DNA of 64,000 bases from Protula sp. h YS-2021 (taxonomy: Eukaryota > Annelida > Polychaeta > Sabellida > Serpulidae). Numbering within the stretch: position 1 is the stretch's first letter; each line of letters begins with the position of its first letter. The translations under genes and the position numbers were made by a program. The stretch covers positions 91,285,720 through 91,349,719 of the forward strand of contig OX457027.1 of assembly GCA_949752745.1 (NCBI GenBank), read 5' to 3'. This document shows positions 12,181 through 23,110 of this stretch, piece after piece. A model generated the notes under the pieces. The model was not told where the DNA came from. It ran no database searches and was given only the letters and a program-made list of their open reading frames with translations.

Positions 12181-12555
12181 GTAAATTGTACTTCCAGTTT
12201 CAATCTACTCGACCTTTAACCTATCTCCAAATGAACAAACGTTAATATACCAAAAGTGAGAGGAGAGAAAATAACGAGACAGTGAAGGACCAGAGCTCTT
12301 TTATTTATTTACCAGACATTTTGACACTAAACAATGAAATCAATACACAAAATTCTTCGCACTTTTAGGTACACAAATGGTTTGAACAAATCAAAGTTGC
12401 TGTTAAATACTGAACAAATAAAACACAGTAACATGAACAACTGTGTGTTACCTAAGTATCGACTACATATAACCATGTAAATGCAAATCAAGTACTTCAG
12501 TATTCAAGGATACACGCGTTCGTTAACAAACGAAAGTAAAGCTGGTCTAGAAGCG
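12181..12555. other. Intergenic, no gene seen
   Basis: AT-rich sequence between the right TIR and the 41-bp minisatellite. Nothing recognisable. Confidence 0.5.
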
Positions 12556-12559
12556 GGCA

Positions 12560-14245
12560 CGACAGGCAGGACATTGTACCAATGTCCCGGAAGTGGGCAC
12601 GACAGGCAGGACATTTGTACCAACGTCCCGGAAGTGGGCACGACAGGCACGACATTTGTACCAACGTCCCGGAAGTGGGCACGACAGGGAGGGCATTTGT
12701 ACCAATGTCCCGGAAGTGGGCACGACAGGCAGGACATTTGTACCAATGTCCCGGAAGTGGGCACGACAGGGAGGGCATTTGTACCAATGTCCCGGAAGTG
12801 GGCACGACAGGCAGGGCATTTGTACCAACGTCCCGGAAGTGGGCACGACAGAGAGGGCATTTGTACCAACGTCCCAGAAGTGGGCACGACAGGCAGGACA
12901 TTTGTACCAACGTCCCGGAAGTGGGCACGACAGGAAGGGCATTTGTACCAATGTCCCGGAAGTGGGCACGACAGGCAGGACATTTGTACCAATGTCCCGG
13001 AAGTGGGCACGACAAGCAGGACATTTGTACCAACGTCCCGGAAGTGGGCACGACAGGGAGGGCATTTGTACCAATGTCCCGGAAGTGGGCACGACAGGCA
13101 GGACATTTGTACCAATGTCCCGGAAGTAGGCACGACAGGCAGGACATTTGTACCAATGTCCAAGAAGCGGGCACGACAGGCGGGACATTTGTAAACGCGT
13201 CCCGGAAGTGCCCACGACAGGCAGGATATTTGTACCAATGTCCCGGAAGCGGGCACGACAGGCAGGACATCTGTACCAATGTCCCGGAAGTGGGCATGAC
13301 AGTCAGGACACTTGTACCAACGTCCCGGAAGTGGGCACGACAGGCAGGACATTTGTACCAACGTCCCGGAAGTGGGCACGACAGGCAGGACATTTTGTAC
13401 TAACGTCCCGGAAGTGCGCACGACAGGCAGGACATTTGTACTAATGTCCCGGAAGCGGGAACGACAGGCGGGACATTTGTACCAATGTCCCGGAAGCGGG
13501 CACGACAGGCGGGACATTTGTAAACGCGTCCGGAAGTGCCCACGACAGGCAGGATATTTGTACCAATGTCCCGTAAGTGGGCGCGACAGGCAGGACATCT
13601 GTACCAACGTCCCGGAAGTGGGCATGACAGTCAGGACATTTGTACCAACGTCCCGGAAGTGGGCACGACAGGCAGGACATCTGTACCAATGTCCCGGAAG
13701 TGGGCACGACAGGCAGGACATTTGTACCAATGTCCCGGAAGTGGGCACGACAGGCAGGACATCTGTACCAATGTCCCGGAAGTGGGCACGACAGGCAGGA
13801 CATTTGTACCAATGTCCCGGAAGTGGGCACGACAGGCACGGCATTTGTACCAACGTCCCGGAAGTGGGCACGACAGGCAGGACATTTGTACCAACGTCCC
13901 GAAGTGCGCACGACAGGCAGGACATCTGTACCAATGTCCCGGAAGTGGGCACGACAGGCAGGACATTTGTACCAACGTCCCGGAAGTGGGCACGACAGGC
14001 AGGACATCTGTACCAATGTCCCGGAAGTGGGCACGACAGGCAGGACATTTGTACCAATGTCCCGGAAGTGGGCACGACAGGCAGGACATTTGTACCCATG
14101 TCCCGGAAGTGGGCACGACAGGCAGGGCATTTGTACCAACGTCCCGGAAGTGGGCACGACAGGCAGGAAATTTGTACAAATGTCCCGGAAGTGGGCACGA
14201 CAGGCAGGACATCTGTACCAACGTCCCCGGAAGTGGAGAAGACGG
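12560..14245. repeat. 41-bp minisatellite, about 40 copies
   Basis: The unit is GTCCCGGAAGTGGGCACGAC followed by AGGCAGGACATTTGTACCAA and one more C or T. Units are well conserved with scattered C/T and A/G changes. Two internal blocks (about 13190-13330 and 13510-13650) share the same rare variants in the same order (TGTAAACGCGTCC, AAGTGCCCACG, GGATATTTG), which indicates duplication of a multi-unit block. The unit has no stop in several frames, so long open frames exist on both strands; these are a by-product of the repeat and not genes. Confidence 0.95.
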
Positions 14246-14249
14246 GCAG

Positions 14250-16060
14250 GACATTTGTATAACCGCACCAGAAAACAGCTTGAAAATTTGAATGAAAATA
14301 TTCTGGCATCACAAATAGGAGCGGGGGGGGGGAAGGAATGGCATCAACAATGACCAAGATGATAAATCCATACGAACATCCCTGACACACTGAATATCCA
14401 TTCGCCCCCACCCCACTCCCCTCCCCACCCGCAACGAACAGAAGTTATCGAAGAAAAGAGGACCTTCGGTGTGGAATATTTCTGTTAATGGAGAAAAACT
14501 TCCACCAAAGTTATGACCCGTCTTTGTCCCGCTAACAAAAAAAAAAAAAAGAGGGAGAAAAAAAAAGTAGCACCGTTTTAAACAAAACTCTCTTACAAAC
14601 AGAGTGAAAAGCATATGGTGGCAGACCAAGGAATTCACTGCGTTCAGCGTTAGATAAACTCCTCGATAAGCCATTGTAATGAATGGAAACTTTTCAGAAA
14701 TTAAACAATTTAACATCTGTGATCTTCCTGTAATCTGTAATCTTTGTTTTGTTTTTTTTTGTTTTTTTTTTCTCGTTCTGATTCATTATTAATTTTTCTT
14801 TTCAACATTTTCAAAATAACCAGCGTTTTTTACACTACATTTCGATTTGAATTCCTGGAGGAAACCGCAGATGTTAGGACCTTCAAACTAAAGAGGAGAG
14901 CCGCGGACACTCGACAGGAGCGGTGTGTGTGTGTGCACAGTTCTGTAACGTTACTCTGTGTTATCACGGCAGGGTGACCCTACTGATAACACACGCGTCA
15001 AATGTTAAACCTTCATGACATCACAGCGCTCCCACATTCATGTTTGTATGTTCCTTCATGTTTTTTTTTAATTTGTTTATATTTCACTTTCTGGAAAACT
15101 TTTTTTTTCTTTTATCAATCTGGCGCCATGCAGGATCACACGGAAACTTGTTATTTTTTTATTTACGTTTCACCACTGTTAAGCCCTGACTATACATATA
15201 TAATTTATACCGACCACGAATTGTCGCAATTCTCCCAGTTGTCGGAAAAATAAAATGCCACAATAATCATTTGCAAACCATTTTGTAGACGCATAACTTA
15301 GAAACCAAGTAGCCCTCAAGTTTTTACACAACCGTATTATTGTTTAAAAAAACAATCCTATGAATAATCGACTCTAAAAAAATCTGCATCGTTTATTTTT
15401 TTTCTGTACCAGTTTTCTCAGGTACGGGTTTATCTGCACACAATATATACAAAACATCTTACCATACGGCTGTCAGTAGCCCAAACTACCACTTCTTCAC
15501 AAATGCTCGTGATTCGTTAACTAAAAAGCGAGTGATTAGTTAACCAAAAAGCGTGTAGAAATAAATGAAAACCCAACACCAACATCAATCTCAACTCCTG
15601 TTTAGTATTATGACAATTGCGTTCTTGGCCCGCCCACAAAAAAGTACAAAAGATCGATAATGTATACAAATAATATGAAAGTTAACGCAAATAGTAACGA
15701 CCCGAACTATTCGCATTGTGCTTCCGCATAGAATAATATACAGAATCTTTTTTGGGGGGGGGGGGGAGGGGGAGGGAGGGAGGAGAGATTTTCCTCCAAA
15801 GAATGGCAGTTCTGGCATACTAAGAAATATCTGACTCCCCTTTTACAAATTCCCTGTCCTTCGACAAAGGATACTACCAAATTAGAACTTAGGGCGATTT
15901 GAAAACGGGGCTAAATCATTGACTTCAGGTGTATGCACCAGACGATGTTGTGAACTCACCCGCTGTTTGTCCAAACCACAGATAAGCCCTTATTACCGCA
16001 CAACGCCAGCCGTGCTGCTAGTATTTCTTAATCAATTTTTGAATTACTTGAATTTGAATA
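14250..16060. other. Intergenic, no gene seen
   Basis: Contains poly-A/T runs, a G-rich tract near 15750-15785 and AT-rich sequence downstream (on the minus strand) of the EMC8/9-like gene. No coding frame of convincing composition. Confidence 0.5.
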
Positions 16061-16068
16061 TTTATGTA

Positions 16069-16074
16069 TTTATT
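16069..16074 (-). promoter_or_regulatory. Candidate polyadenylation signal of the EMC8/9-like gene
   Basis: AATAAA on the minus strand, 110 bp beyond the stop codon at 16185-16187. Confidence 0.5.
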
Positions 16075-16184
16075 TTTGGCTACTCGCTGCGAGGACAGCG
16101 ACACAGCACTGACACCACTCCTCGAGCTGACCGCCAACTACGTAATAAAACGAAAACCGCAAATACGACGTTGGCGGCAGACGA

Positions 16185-17745
16185 CTATGTGGCGGCCGCC
16201 AAGTGTTCGTCGATATACGAGTTCGTCCAGCTTTTCGTGATGTCGTCTAAATGTTGTCAAAATCGACCAGCTCCTGGTGAACTTTACTATGCAGCAGTGA
16301 TGACGTCACTGCCTCGGCGTTCTCCTCAAGGTCACTGAAAAGGTCAATGAAAATATATCTTCAATGCTACCAAAAAAGTTTTTGAGGTCGCTGAAAATGT
16401 CAGCTAAATATAATCTCTATAATAAAATTCAACCCTCTTTATAGTTTGACTTCTGGGAATGATAATCTGTGAGGAACTACTGGCCCAGAAAATTCCGCCA
16501 CAACTCATAAAACACAGTACAACCTCGTCACAACAACATGTCGTAAGGGATGGCCGAAAGACACGTGGGGCGTTTATTTTTGCTTTCCGAGATCAGTAAT
16601 CTAACCCAATGCACTCGCTTAGGTGAAGCAATTACAGCTACCGCCAATTCCTCGCTTACCACCCCGAGCCGGAGTCGTACCTTCGGATTACCAGACCAAC
16701 GTACTCCGTGCTGCGTCGTTAGAACTGACGTCGTTATAACGAAGCTCTACTGTACATGAATATATACAAGTAGCTTCCATTTGTCACATTGTCTCGTGAG
16801 GTAGGTGTCTCCCCCACCTCCTTCTTCACGGTACAAGCCCCTCTCCCCACCCCCAAATTTAACTCAAACCAAGGCTACACGTAAGCGTTTATTATCCTAT
16901 TTATTAACAGACCCACCCCCCCCCTCCACCCCCCCCCCCCCCCCCACCCGCCCGAGCTCACCATTGAATGTTTTTCTTCCACTTGCCATCCTTCTCGTGA
17001 GTGTACACGGTGTAGCAGCTCTCGCTGCAGTCCACTGACAGCTTGCGATTGTCAATCTGAAAACAGCACAGGGTTAATCGTCTTTCTAACCCACGGGCAG
17101 AGCTCTTTACATCTCCCCGCCGATGGGGCGTCAACGGGAGCGCTAGTCGTGTGAGATTGAGCCACTGAAACCCTAAATACTGAGAAATGGAGAGATTCAA
17201 ACTGAGGCTAATTTGAATGCTCGGTTCTATTGATTTTGATTTGATTGTTTGGTTCTACTGAGGCTGATTTGATTGGTCGAACACACATATAGTCGATGCA
17301 CAAAAAAGCTCATACACCACGAAACTGGTCTAACTACAATCGTCGACTCATCTAAAGCAGCTGGATTCAAAGTCCCAAGGGCAAAAAAAATTTAAATGAC
17401 ACACATGCGTAAAAATATTATTTTTGTGCTTCAGGAGTACGTCTTAACCCGGAGGATGTTGAATTACGATCGCAAAGTGTAACAGGTGTGGGACTTGCCA
17501 TGAATAAGTAAGCCTGACTGAAATGCTCCTGAATTCTGTCCATAACTCGATGCGCCACGCGGTTAGGTCTGAAACAGGAAAACACAATGAATTAATGAAT
17601 ACTATCCGAAAATGTTCCCCGATATTTATCAATTAAAGATGAAAGCCGGACATAATCCCATAAGTCTACCCATAGGTATTGCAAACAATATTTTCTTAAT
17701 CAAGAATGATACCACTTTATTTCGCTAGTAATTTATTAAAAAAGG

Positions 17746-17798
<53 letters not shown>

Positions 17799-20700
17799 GA
17801 AAAGTATCACAGTATTTATATCCATTGGTAATGCAAGGTAGCATTTTTAGTGTTTTATGGCGCGTGAATCTTGATGCGTATTCATGTGAAGAAAGGCGCG
17901 GTGTAAAAATGCAAAAACATCTGGTGGATGCTGCTGAAAGCGACTACCAGCTTGATGGAGAATCGAGAAAAAAATCGAATAACCGGCTAAATCAGTCATC
18001 CTTTGCTTCTGCAACAGAATAAACTTCCCCAAACCAAAACATCGAGAAGGCACTTAAATTACATGCAGTGAATCCTTGTAATTGCGCCCCCCTCCCGTCT
18101 CCCAAACTTTGGTGAAGTTGACCCACTGCCCCGCACCACCCACCCCTCATTGCTGACTCACTTGCAGTCTTCCGTGTGCTCGTTGGCCTGGTAATACCCA
18201 GCAATGACTAGGCCGGTTCTCTTACAGTACGCATCAACCTGAAAACATTGCAGAATGTATACACACAAAACAGCTGAAAATGTACATGCCACCGGAAAAG
18301 ACAAGGGAAAAAATGTCCAGGGTAATTGTGAATGTACTTCGAATTTACCACGGAAAATTCAATTACTGTCTCCTGCCTTGATATTTCCGGTTTTCAGGTC
18401 CATTTCGTCGCTCGACTCGTATGAACTATGAAACGTTACTGAGAAAATTATAAATAAAATGGTTATCGGGATGTCGAGAACAATGTCGAATGTTCCCGGA
18501 AAAGATAACGTAGAAACATATGCCCATACGAAGACGGCCCGTCACCCAGCACTACGTAATAGAAAGACGGCACGCTGCCTAGCACTATGTAACAGGAAGA
18601 CGGCCCGTCACCTAGCACTATGTAATGAGAAGACGGCACGCTGTCGAGCACTATGTAACAGGAAGATGGCCCGTCACCTAGCACTATGTAATGGGAAGAC
18701 GGCACGTCACAGACACGAAACCAGTACAACAAGAATGTCCATGGACCTGGTGACCAGCCACAAAAAGCGAAAACATTACAAAGGTGGAAGGAGAAAGCGA
18801 CCAATTATGACTAACTTTAGATTTGGTAGGCCTCATGCACAATATTATCACAGCGTTCGCGATGACGGCGTTTTTACGCGGATTTTACCACTTTTTTGGG
18901 CTTGTGACGCGGCTTTTCACAGCCCACTGCGTCACAGTGACACGGTTTTTGGAAACCACCGCGTTACACTATAGAAAAATCTTAATCGACCTAGTCAAGA
19001 ATTACACCGTATTTTGTGTCAATTGAAACGCGTTTGTTGTCTTGTATTTGTTACTTAGATAAGCCGTTAATAAAATCAAAAATAAATGTTACTACAGCTC
19101 ATTTTTGCATGGGGGTGGGGGAGGGGGTTGGGGTATCTGTTTCAAAAGATACCTGTACTTTGCATTGAAAAAATGCTTGGTGGAGAGCCTGTGACGCGGA
19201 TTTTTAGATCCCACCGCGTCACACAATTATGTGTGACGCGGTTTTCTGGAAGGCCAGCGCGAACGCTGTTATCACCAAAGTAATCGGAGAGAACATGCGG
19301 GTAGAACGCCATTTTTGTATTTCTATAAATAATTTTCGCTTATTTGGCCAGTTGTTGCCGAATCGATAAAAAAAATATTACAACTCAATTAACGACTATC
19401 TGGGACCACGGAAGAGGAGGGGGCGGAAACGAAGGACAGAAAGAAGAAAAGAAAGACGAAATAATGTATTATGAGTCTTTATATATTTCTATGAGAGGCA
19501 GAACTACAAAATACGGCATGTCATTGATCTCAATTTTGTCAAACTCGACGCACGACTGAGGCCAAAGGTGCATCACATACTCGTAAATGGCCCAATTGTA
19601 AATTATGGCGCACAAATGTTTTGATAAAGTAACAATTATGTACTGAGAAAAATTGATGTTTTCTTTATATCATTATAGAGAATTCCTCACTATCAACAAC
19701 AATAAGTCTATAGTTGCGCCCTCTTTACTCAAGTTTGGTAGTTTGGCTGAGGTGCGCCAGGATACTTCTCAGTATGATTTATAAGGAAAAGCCTTCTAGT
19801 CCAAACCTCGGTGTCCTGGAAGTAGGGCTGTGAAGTAGGGTTCGAAAAACTGAACCGCGGTTCGAACCGGTTTTCTAACACAAAAAACCGGTTTTATCCG
19901 GTTTTTTCATGAGAACCGTTATTGGCCAAAAATAATGTAATTTTTTTTTATCACATCAAAAACGTGAGTATAACTTCCTAGCCAGGACCTCTGTTTTGCT
20001 ATGTATACAAATCGGTATTTTTCGTAAAGATCAGCAGCTGCAATTGCACTGAGTTTCTGCTTCAATTTTCAGCTAAAATAATTCAGTGTTCAACAACTTC
20101 AAATTGTCCAATTCCTTTGGCAAAACGTAACAAGCATGTCCAAAGACATGACCCAGCCGAGTTACCAAACAAGGAAAGAGAGAAAAACTCTGAAACGAAT
20201 ACTATTAGGCCAAAAAATGAAGTATGTAAAATGCATTTAATTCGAATTTGGAAGCTACCCGAAAAGGGACGTTGGAGAGACTGGGTTTTGACGATTCACG
20301 TATTTACCGAAATTGACACAATTTTACAAAATTCCACCATTTCGGCAATTTTTGTCATTTGCGAAAAAAGCAAAGTCCAGGTGGAGAAGCACCTAAGAAA
20401 CTTTCGATTAAAATTTTATAACTAGAGTTTAGACTGAGAGAAATGAATGGTTTGACAATTCAGTTATTTACTACCATTTATTCCAGTTTTGCCAAACTTC
20501 AAAGTTCCATCATTTCGGCAGTTTTGGCGAACCGCGACAAAATAATAGCCTGGTAGGCGAACCCCAGGAGAACATCTGTGCGTAACATCTAAACGATTGG
20601 ACTAAAATTGTAGAGGAGTAGCATTTTAAGGAAAAAGTTTAACATACGCACTTACAGTCAAGCCCCCTATAGTGATAGGGTTAAAAACAAAGTCGGCTGG

Positions 20701-21678
20701 GTTAAAAACATAGACATCAGATATGCAAAGCCCCCAGCCCGCGCCAACAAGTCGCAACAAATTAAGTTCAGAGGTTTATAACTTCAACATTTTTGGGCCG
20801 ATCAAACTGAAACCTTGACGTTTGCACATCTTTTGTTAACATGCCGCACGAAAGATGGCGTGTAAAATAAAACGGGAAGCAACGAAACCCATTTTTGGCT
20901 TTGCGTTGTGTTTTGCAGACATATTACTAAAAGTAAACGAATATAAATAAACAAAAAAAGCGAACACAGCACAAGATTTTAAAAACCGAAAAAACCGGTT
21001 TTTCATTTTCGAATCGATTAACTGAACCGCGATTATAAAAAACCGCGGTTTTCAGGTGAACCGGTTTAACCGCACAGCCCTACCTGGAAGGTGCGCCAAA
21101 AGATTCATAGCCTCGAAAGTTGAGATCAATGGTCATTTCTATTACAGGAACTGTGACTTTTTCTGACCCACGGAAGGGGATAGAATGAATGGCTGCAGTA
21201 GATCCAAATTGGTGAAATTGAAAAGACCATCTTCCATAGCTGAAAACAATTTTCATTTGTCACGTATCGCATAATAAGGAATATTTCAGTCGAAAGGCTT
21301 GACAAATTTGCGTCCGGCTTATTAAGCTTAGTTAAAATTGAACATTTTGTTGTCACCAATTACGATCTACTCTGACCAATTCTATCTCCTCTCCCTCGTA
21401 GGAAGACAGAAAGGGTCGATCGACACTTGTTCCTTCAGTGCAGTCAGGCCTAATCCATTTTGTTTTTGCTGTACCTGCTGCAGTGCGATTTCCATCATTG
21501 GTGCTAGCGTTAATGTTAAGTGAAACAATGGTATAGCATCTATTAGATTTAAACATTTATCGTCTTTTCCATGTTTCTGGTCAGAGAGTAAGAGACCATT
21601 TATTGAACAATGTGGATATTTCGCTGCATGAAGTAGCATTTTTGAAAATGCTTTAGCTGTCAGGCAAACTTCTCCCAT
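16185..21678 (-). CDS. EMC8: EMC8/EMC9-like ER membrane protein complex subunit, five exons
   Basis: Joined exons on the minus strand: 21678-21475, 18238-18162, 17568-17499, 17056-16962, 16334-16185. Phases agree at all four junctions. Exon 1 gives the family start (AAKYPHCSINGLL, IPLFH, LAPMMEIAL); exon 2 VIAGYYQANE; exon 3 PNRV...; exon 4 IDNRKLSVDC; exon 5 LVDFDN and SWTN. The predicted length of about 198 residues is close to the ~208-210 of vertebrate EMC8/EMC9. The product should be a cytosolic subunit of the EMC membrane-protein insertase, with an inactive MPN/JAMM-like fold. Donors are GTACAG, GTGAGT, GCAAGT (GC-AG intron 3) and GTGAGC; each acceptor ends in a TTTCAG-like tract. Codon use is more GC-rich than the surroundings. 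In exon 5 the frame is broken by one base just after DFDN (about 16251-16256) although conserved sequence continues to the stop; this is either an assembly indel or a recent lesion. Confidence 0.93.
16600..16720 (-). mobile_element. tRNA-derived SINE, copy 2 (degenerate)
   Basis: On the minus strand 'CGTTGGTCTGGTAATCC', a B-box-like GGTACGACTCC and 'GGCTCGGGGTGGTAAGCG' align with the copy at 7000-7140 in the same order. The A box is eroded. Confidence 0.6.
17749..17797. repeat. (AG)n microsatellite in intron 2 of the EMC8/9-like gene
   Basis: About 24 AG units, uninterrupted. Confidence 0.95.
18525..18720. repeat. 34-bp minisatellite, about 5.5 units
   Basis: Unit GAAGACGGCCCGTCACCTAG followed by CACTATGTAACAGG, with alternate units carrying GGCACGCTG in place of GGCCCGTCA, giving a 68-bp dimer. 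It lies in intron 1 of the EMC8/9-like gene. Long frames on both strands here are repeat artefacts. Confidence 0.85.
18860..19265. repeat. Cluster of CGCG-containing hairpins
   Basis: GTGACGCGG and its complement CCGCGTCAC recur as short inverted pairs, for example GTGACGCGG ... CCGCGTCAC at about 19191-19222, and similar degenerate pairs at about 18900-18970 and 19230-19262. Looks like eroded MITE ends. Intronic. Confidence 0.6.
19815..19822. repeat. 8-bp target-site duplication (left), CCTGGAAG
   Basis: Identical to 21083-21090 on the other side of the element. Confidence 0.85.
19823..21082. mobile_element. hAT-type non-autonomous element, 1,260 bp
   Basis: Begins TAGGGCTGTG and ends CACAGCCCTA, flanked by the perfect 8-bp duplication CCTGGAAG. 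Subterminal blocks such as GAACCGCGGTT and AACCGGTTTT occur in inverted orientation at the two ends. TIR sequence and 8-bp duplication are typical of hAT elements. No transposase is present; the interior (about 20128-20700) matches the dispersed repeat at 8098-8850. The insertion is inside intron 1 of the EMC8/9-like gene. Confidence 0.9.
21083..21090. repeat. 8-bp target-site duplication (right), CCTGGAAG
   Basis: Matches 19815-19822 exactly. Confidence 0.85.
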
Positions 21679-21918
21679 TTTCGTGAACTGGAATCCTTAG
21701 GGATGTCATTGAGACATTTAGGTGACCAGGCTACTATTTCCGCCAAAGGCCACAATTAACCATGATGGTTCATTTGTTCCAGTAAACCTGGCATGAAAAT
21801 GAACAAGATTATCAGTCAGAAGCCTACTCACACTTGATATGTTCAAATCAGTTTCTAGCTTTAACACAAAAGAATCTAGGAGACAGGCTCACAGTTACTG
21901 TTCATCCCACAAAGCTAT

Positions 21919-22116
21919 TCAAGAATTCAAATCAGACGCCAGCGTATATTTTATTTCTTCGATATAGGAACTAAACCTTTTAATCGCAGGATCTTGGGAT
22001 TGGTGAAAAACCCGGGACATAAGCATTGCAAGACCAAAGCTGCAAGCAACTGGGCTAACTGCCACTCCTTCATTTACAGTCTTTTGTATCTGCTCTCCTC
22101 TATATTTCCATGGCAT
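21919..22116 (-). CDS. Small ORF of unknown function, 65 residues
   Basis: ATG-initiated (MPWKYRGEQIQKTVNEG...) and complete to a TGA. It lies on the same strand about 240 bp upstream of the EMC8/9-like start. Composition is ordinary for a soluble helical protein and codon use is less AT-skewed than random frames nearby. I do not recognise it. It could be a small gene, an exon of a longer one, or chance. Confidence 0.35.
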   Translation of the reverse strand: MPWKYRGEQIQKTVNEGVAVSPVACSFGLAMLMSRVFHQSQDPAIKRFSSYIEEIKYTLASDLNS

Positions 22117-22689
22117 TTTGTTGATTTAAAAATAGCATAAAAGTGTATGTCTTCAGGCATAAATTGCGTCATCTTTCGCTCATATCAAGAAGAACGTTTG
22201 GCCAACGCATTGCTTCTTCACTTCAATATGAGATTCTTAAATTTTACTTGTTCTAGGTTTTGCCCACATAAATACGCAAAGTATTTCATCTAACTTAGAT
22301 GCAGTTATGATTATAGTAAACATTATAAAAGTAGTTGTTGTTTTTTTTTAGTGAAACTGATCTAAGATTTCCGCATACCGTAATGTTAGCAGCCAAAAGC
22401 TTTCTCACACTTGATAGATTCAAACCAGTTTCTAACTGGTGCACACAAGCTCGTAAGGACAATTCATGTTTCTCTCTTTTTCTCTTCAAAGTGTGTCTCT
22501 GCAACTCATCACATATATCAACAGCTATAAAATATAAACAGACATTTTATATAAGCATGGGAGTATGCATTCTGGTACTTTGTGAATTGTTGAGGTGAAC
22601 GATGCCTCACATGTTGTATCTTATGAGTAAATGGGCTTTAACAAAGCATCTGAATTTCTTTATTAATCGTTCTTATGTTATGTGATTGC

Positions 22690-23110
22690 GTGAGCAACTT
22701 ACTTACTTAAGGCCATCGCCCATAGTAGGACATAACCCACCGACCAGTGTTCTCCATCTTCTTCTGTCCTGGACTATGGCCTCCAATTTCATCCAGGTAT
22801 GGCTCATCTTCTCAGCGTCTCATTATATGTTTCTTCGCCACGTGTTCTTGGGACGGGCTCTCTTCCCTCTTCCCTGTGGGTTCCACTTCAGTGCCTGCCT
22901 CGTTGTGTTTGCCTCTTTTTTCCGTAGCGTATGGCCGATCCCTGACCATTTTCTTTTCCTGATATCGTCGCTCACTGGTTGCTGGCCCGTTCGTTCCCAG
23001 AGATCGGTATTGCTAATGGTCTCGGGCCAGTGGATGCGGAGTATTTGCCGTAGGCGTTGGTGTTGACAAAGGTCTGCACTTTGCTTATAGTTGCTTTGGT
23101 GGGTGAGGAA
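22690..23110 (-). pseudogene. LINE reverse-transcriptase C-terminal fragment
   Basis: The minus strand encodes, across frame changes, the typical tail of a non-LTR retrotransposon polyprotein: [49 protein letters not shown] and, near the end, VGGLCPTMGDGLK. It ends in a short TAAG repeat at about 22690, as LINE 3' ends often do. No catalytic RT core is present, so this is a 5'-truncated copy. Confidence 0.8.

Noticed and set aside
12560..14245. CRISPR-like repeat array
   Set aside because: The repeats are head-to-tail without unique spacers, and the surrounding DNA is eukaryotic.
12497..14411. Several long frames (up to about 630 codons) on both strands
   Set aside because: They are created by a stop-free 41-bp minisatellite cycling through three phases; the same peptide strings recur in each frame.
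14309..14716. 135-codon minus-strand ORF
   Set aside because: Composition is driven by poly-T/poly-A and C-rich tracts; no domain or splice context.
18459..18974. 171-codon plus-strand ORF and 113-codon minus-strand ORF
   Set aside because: Both run through the 34-bp minisatellite inside an EMC8/9 intron.
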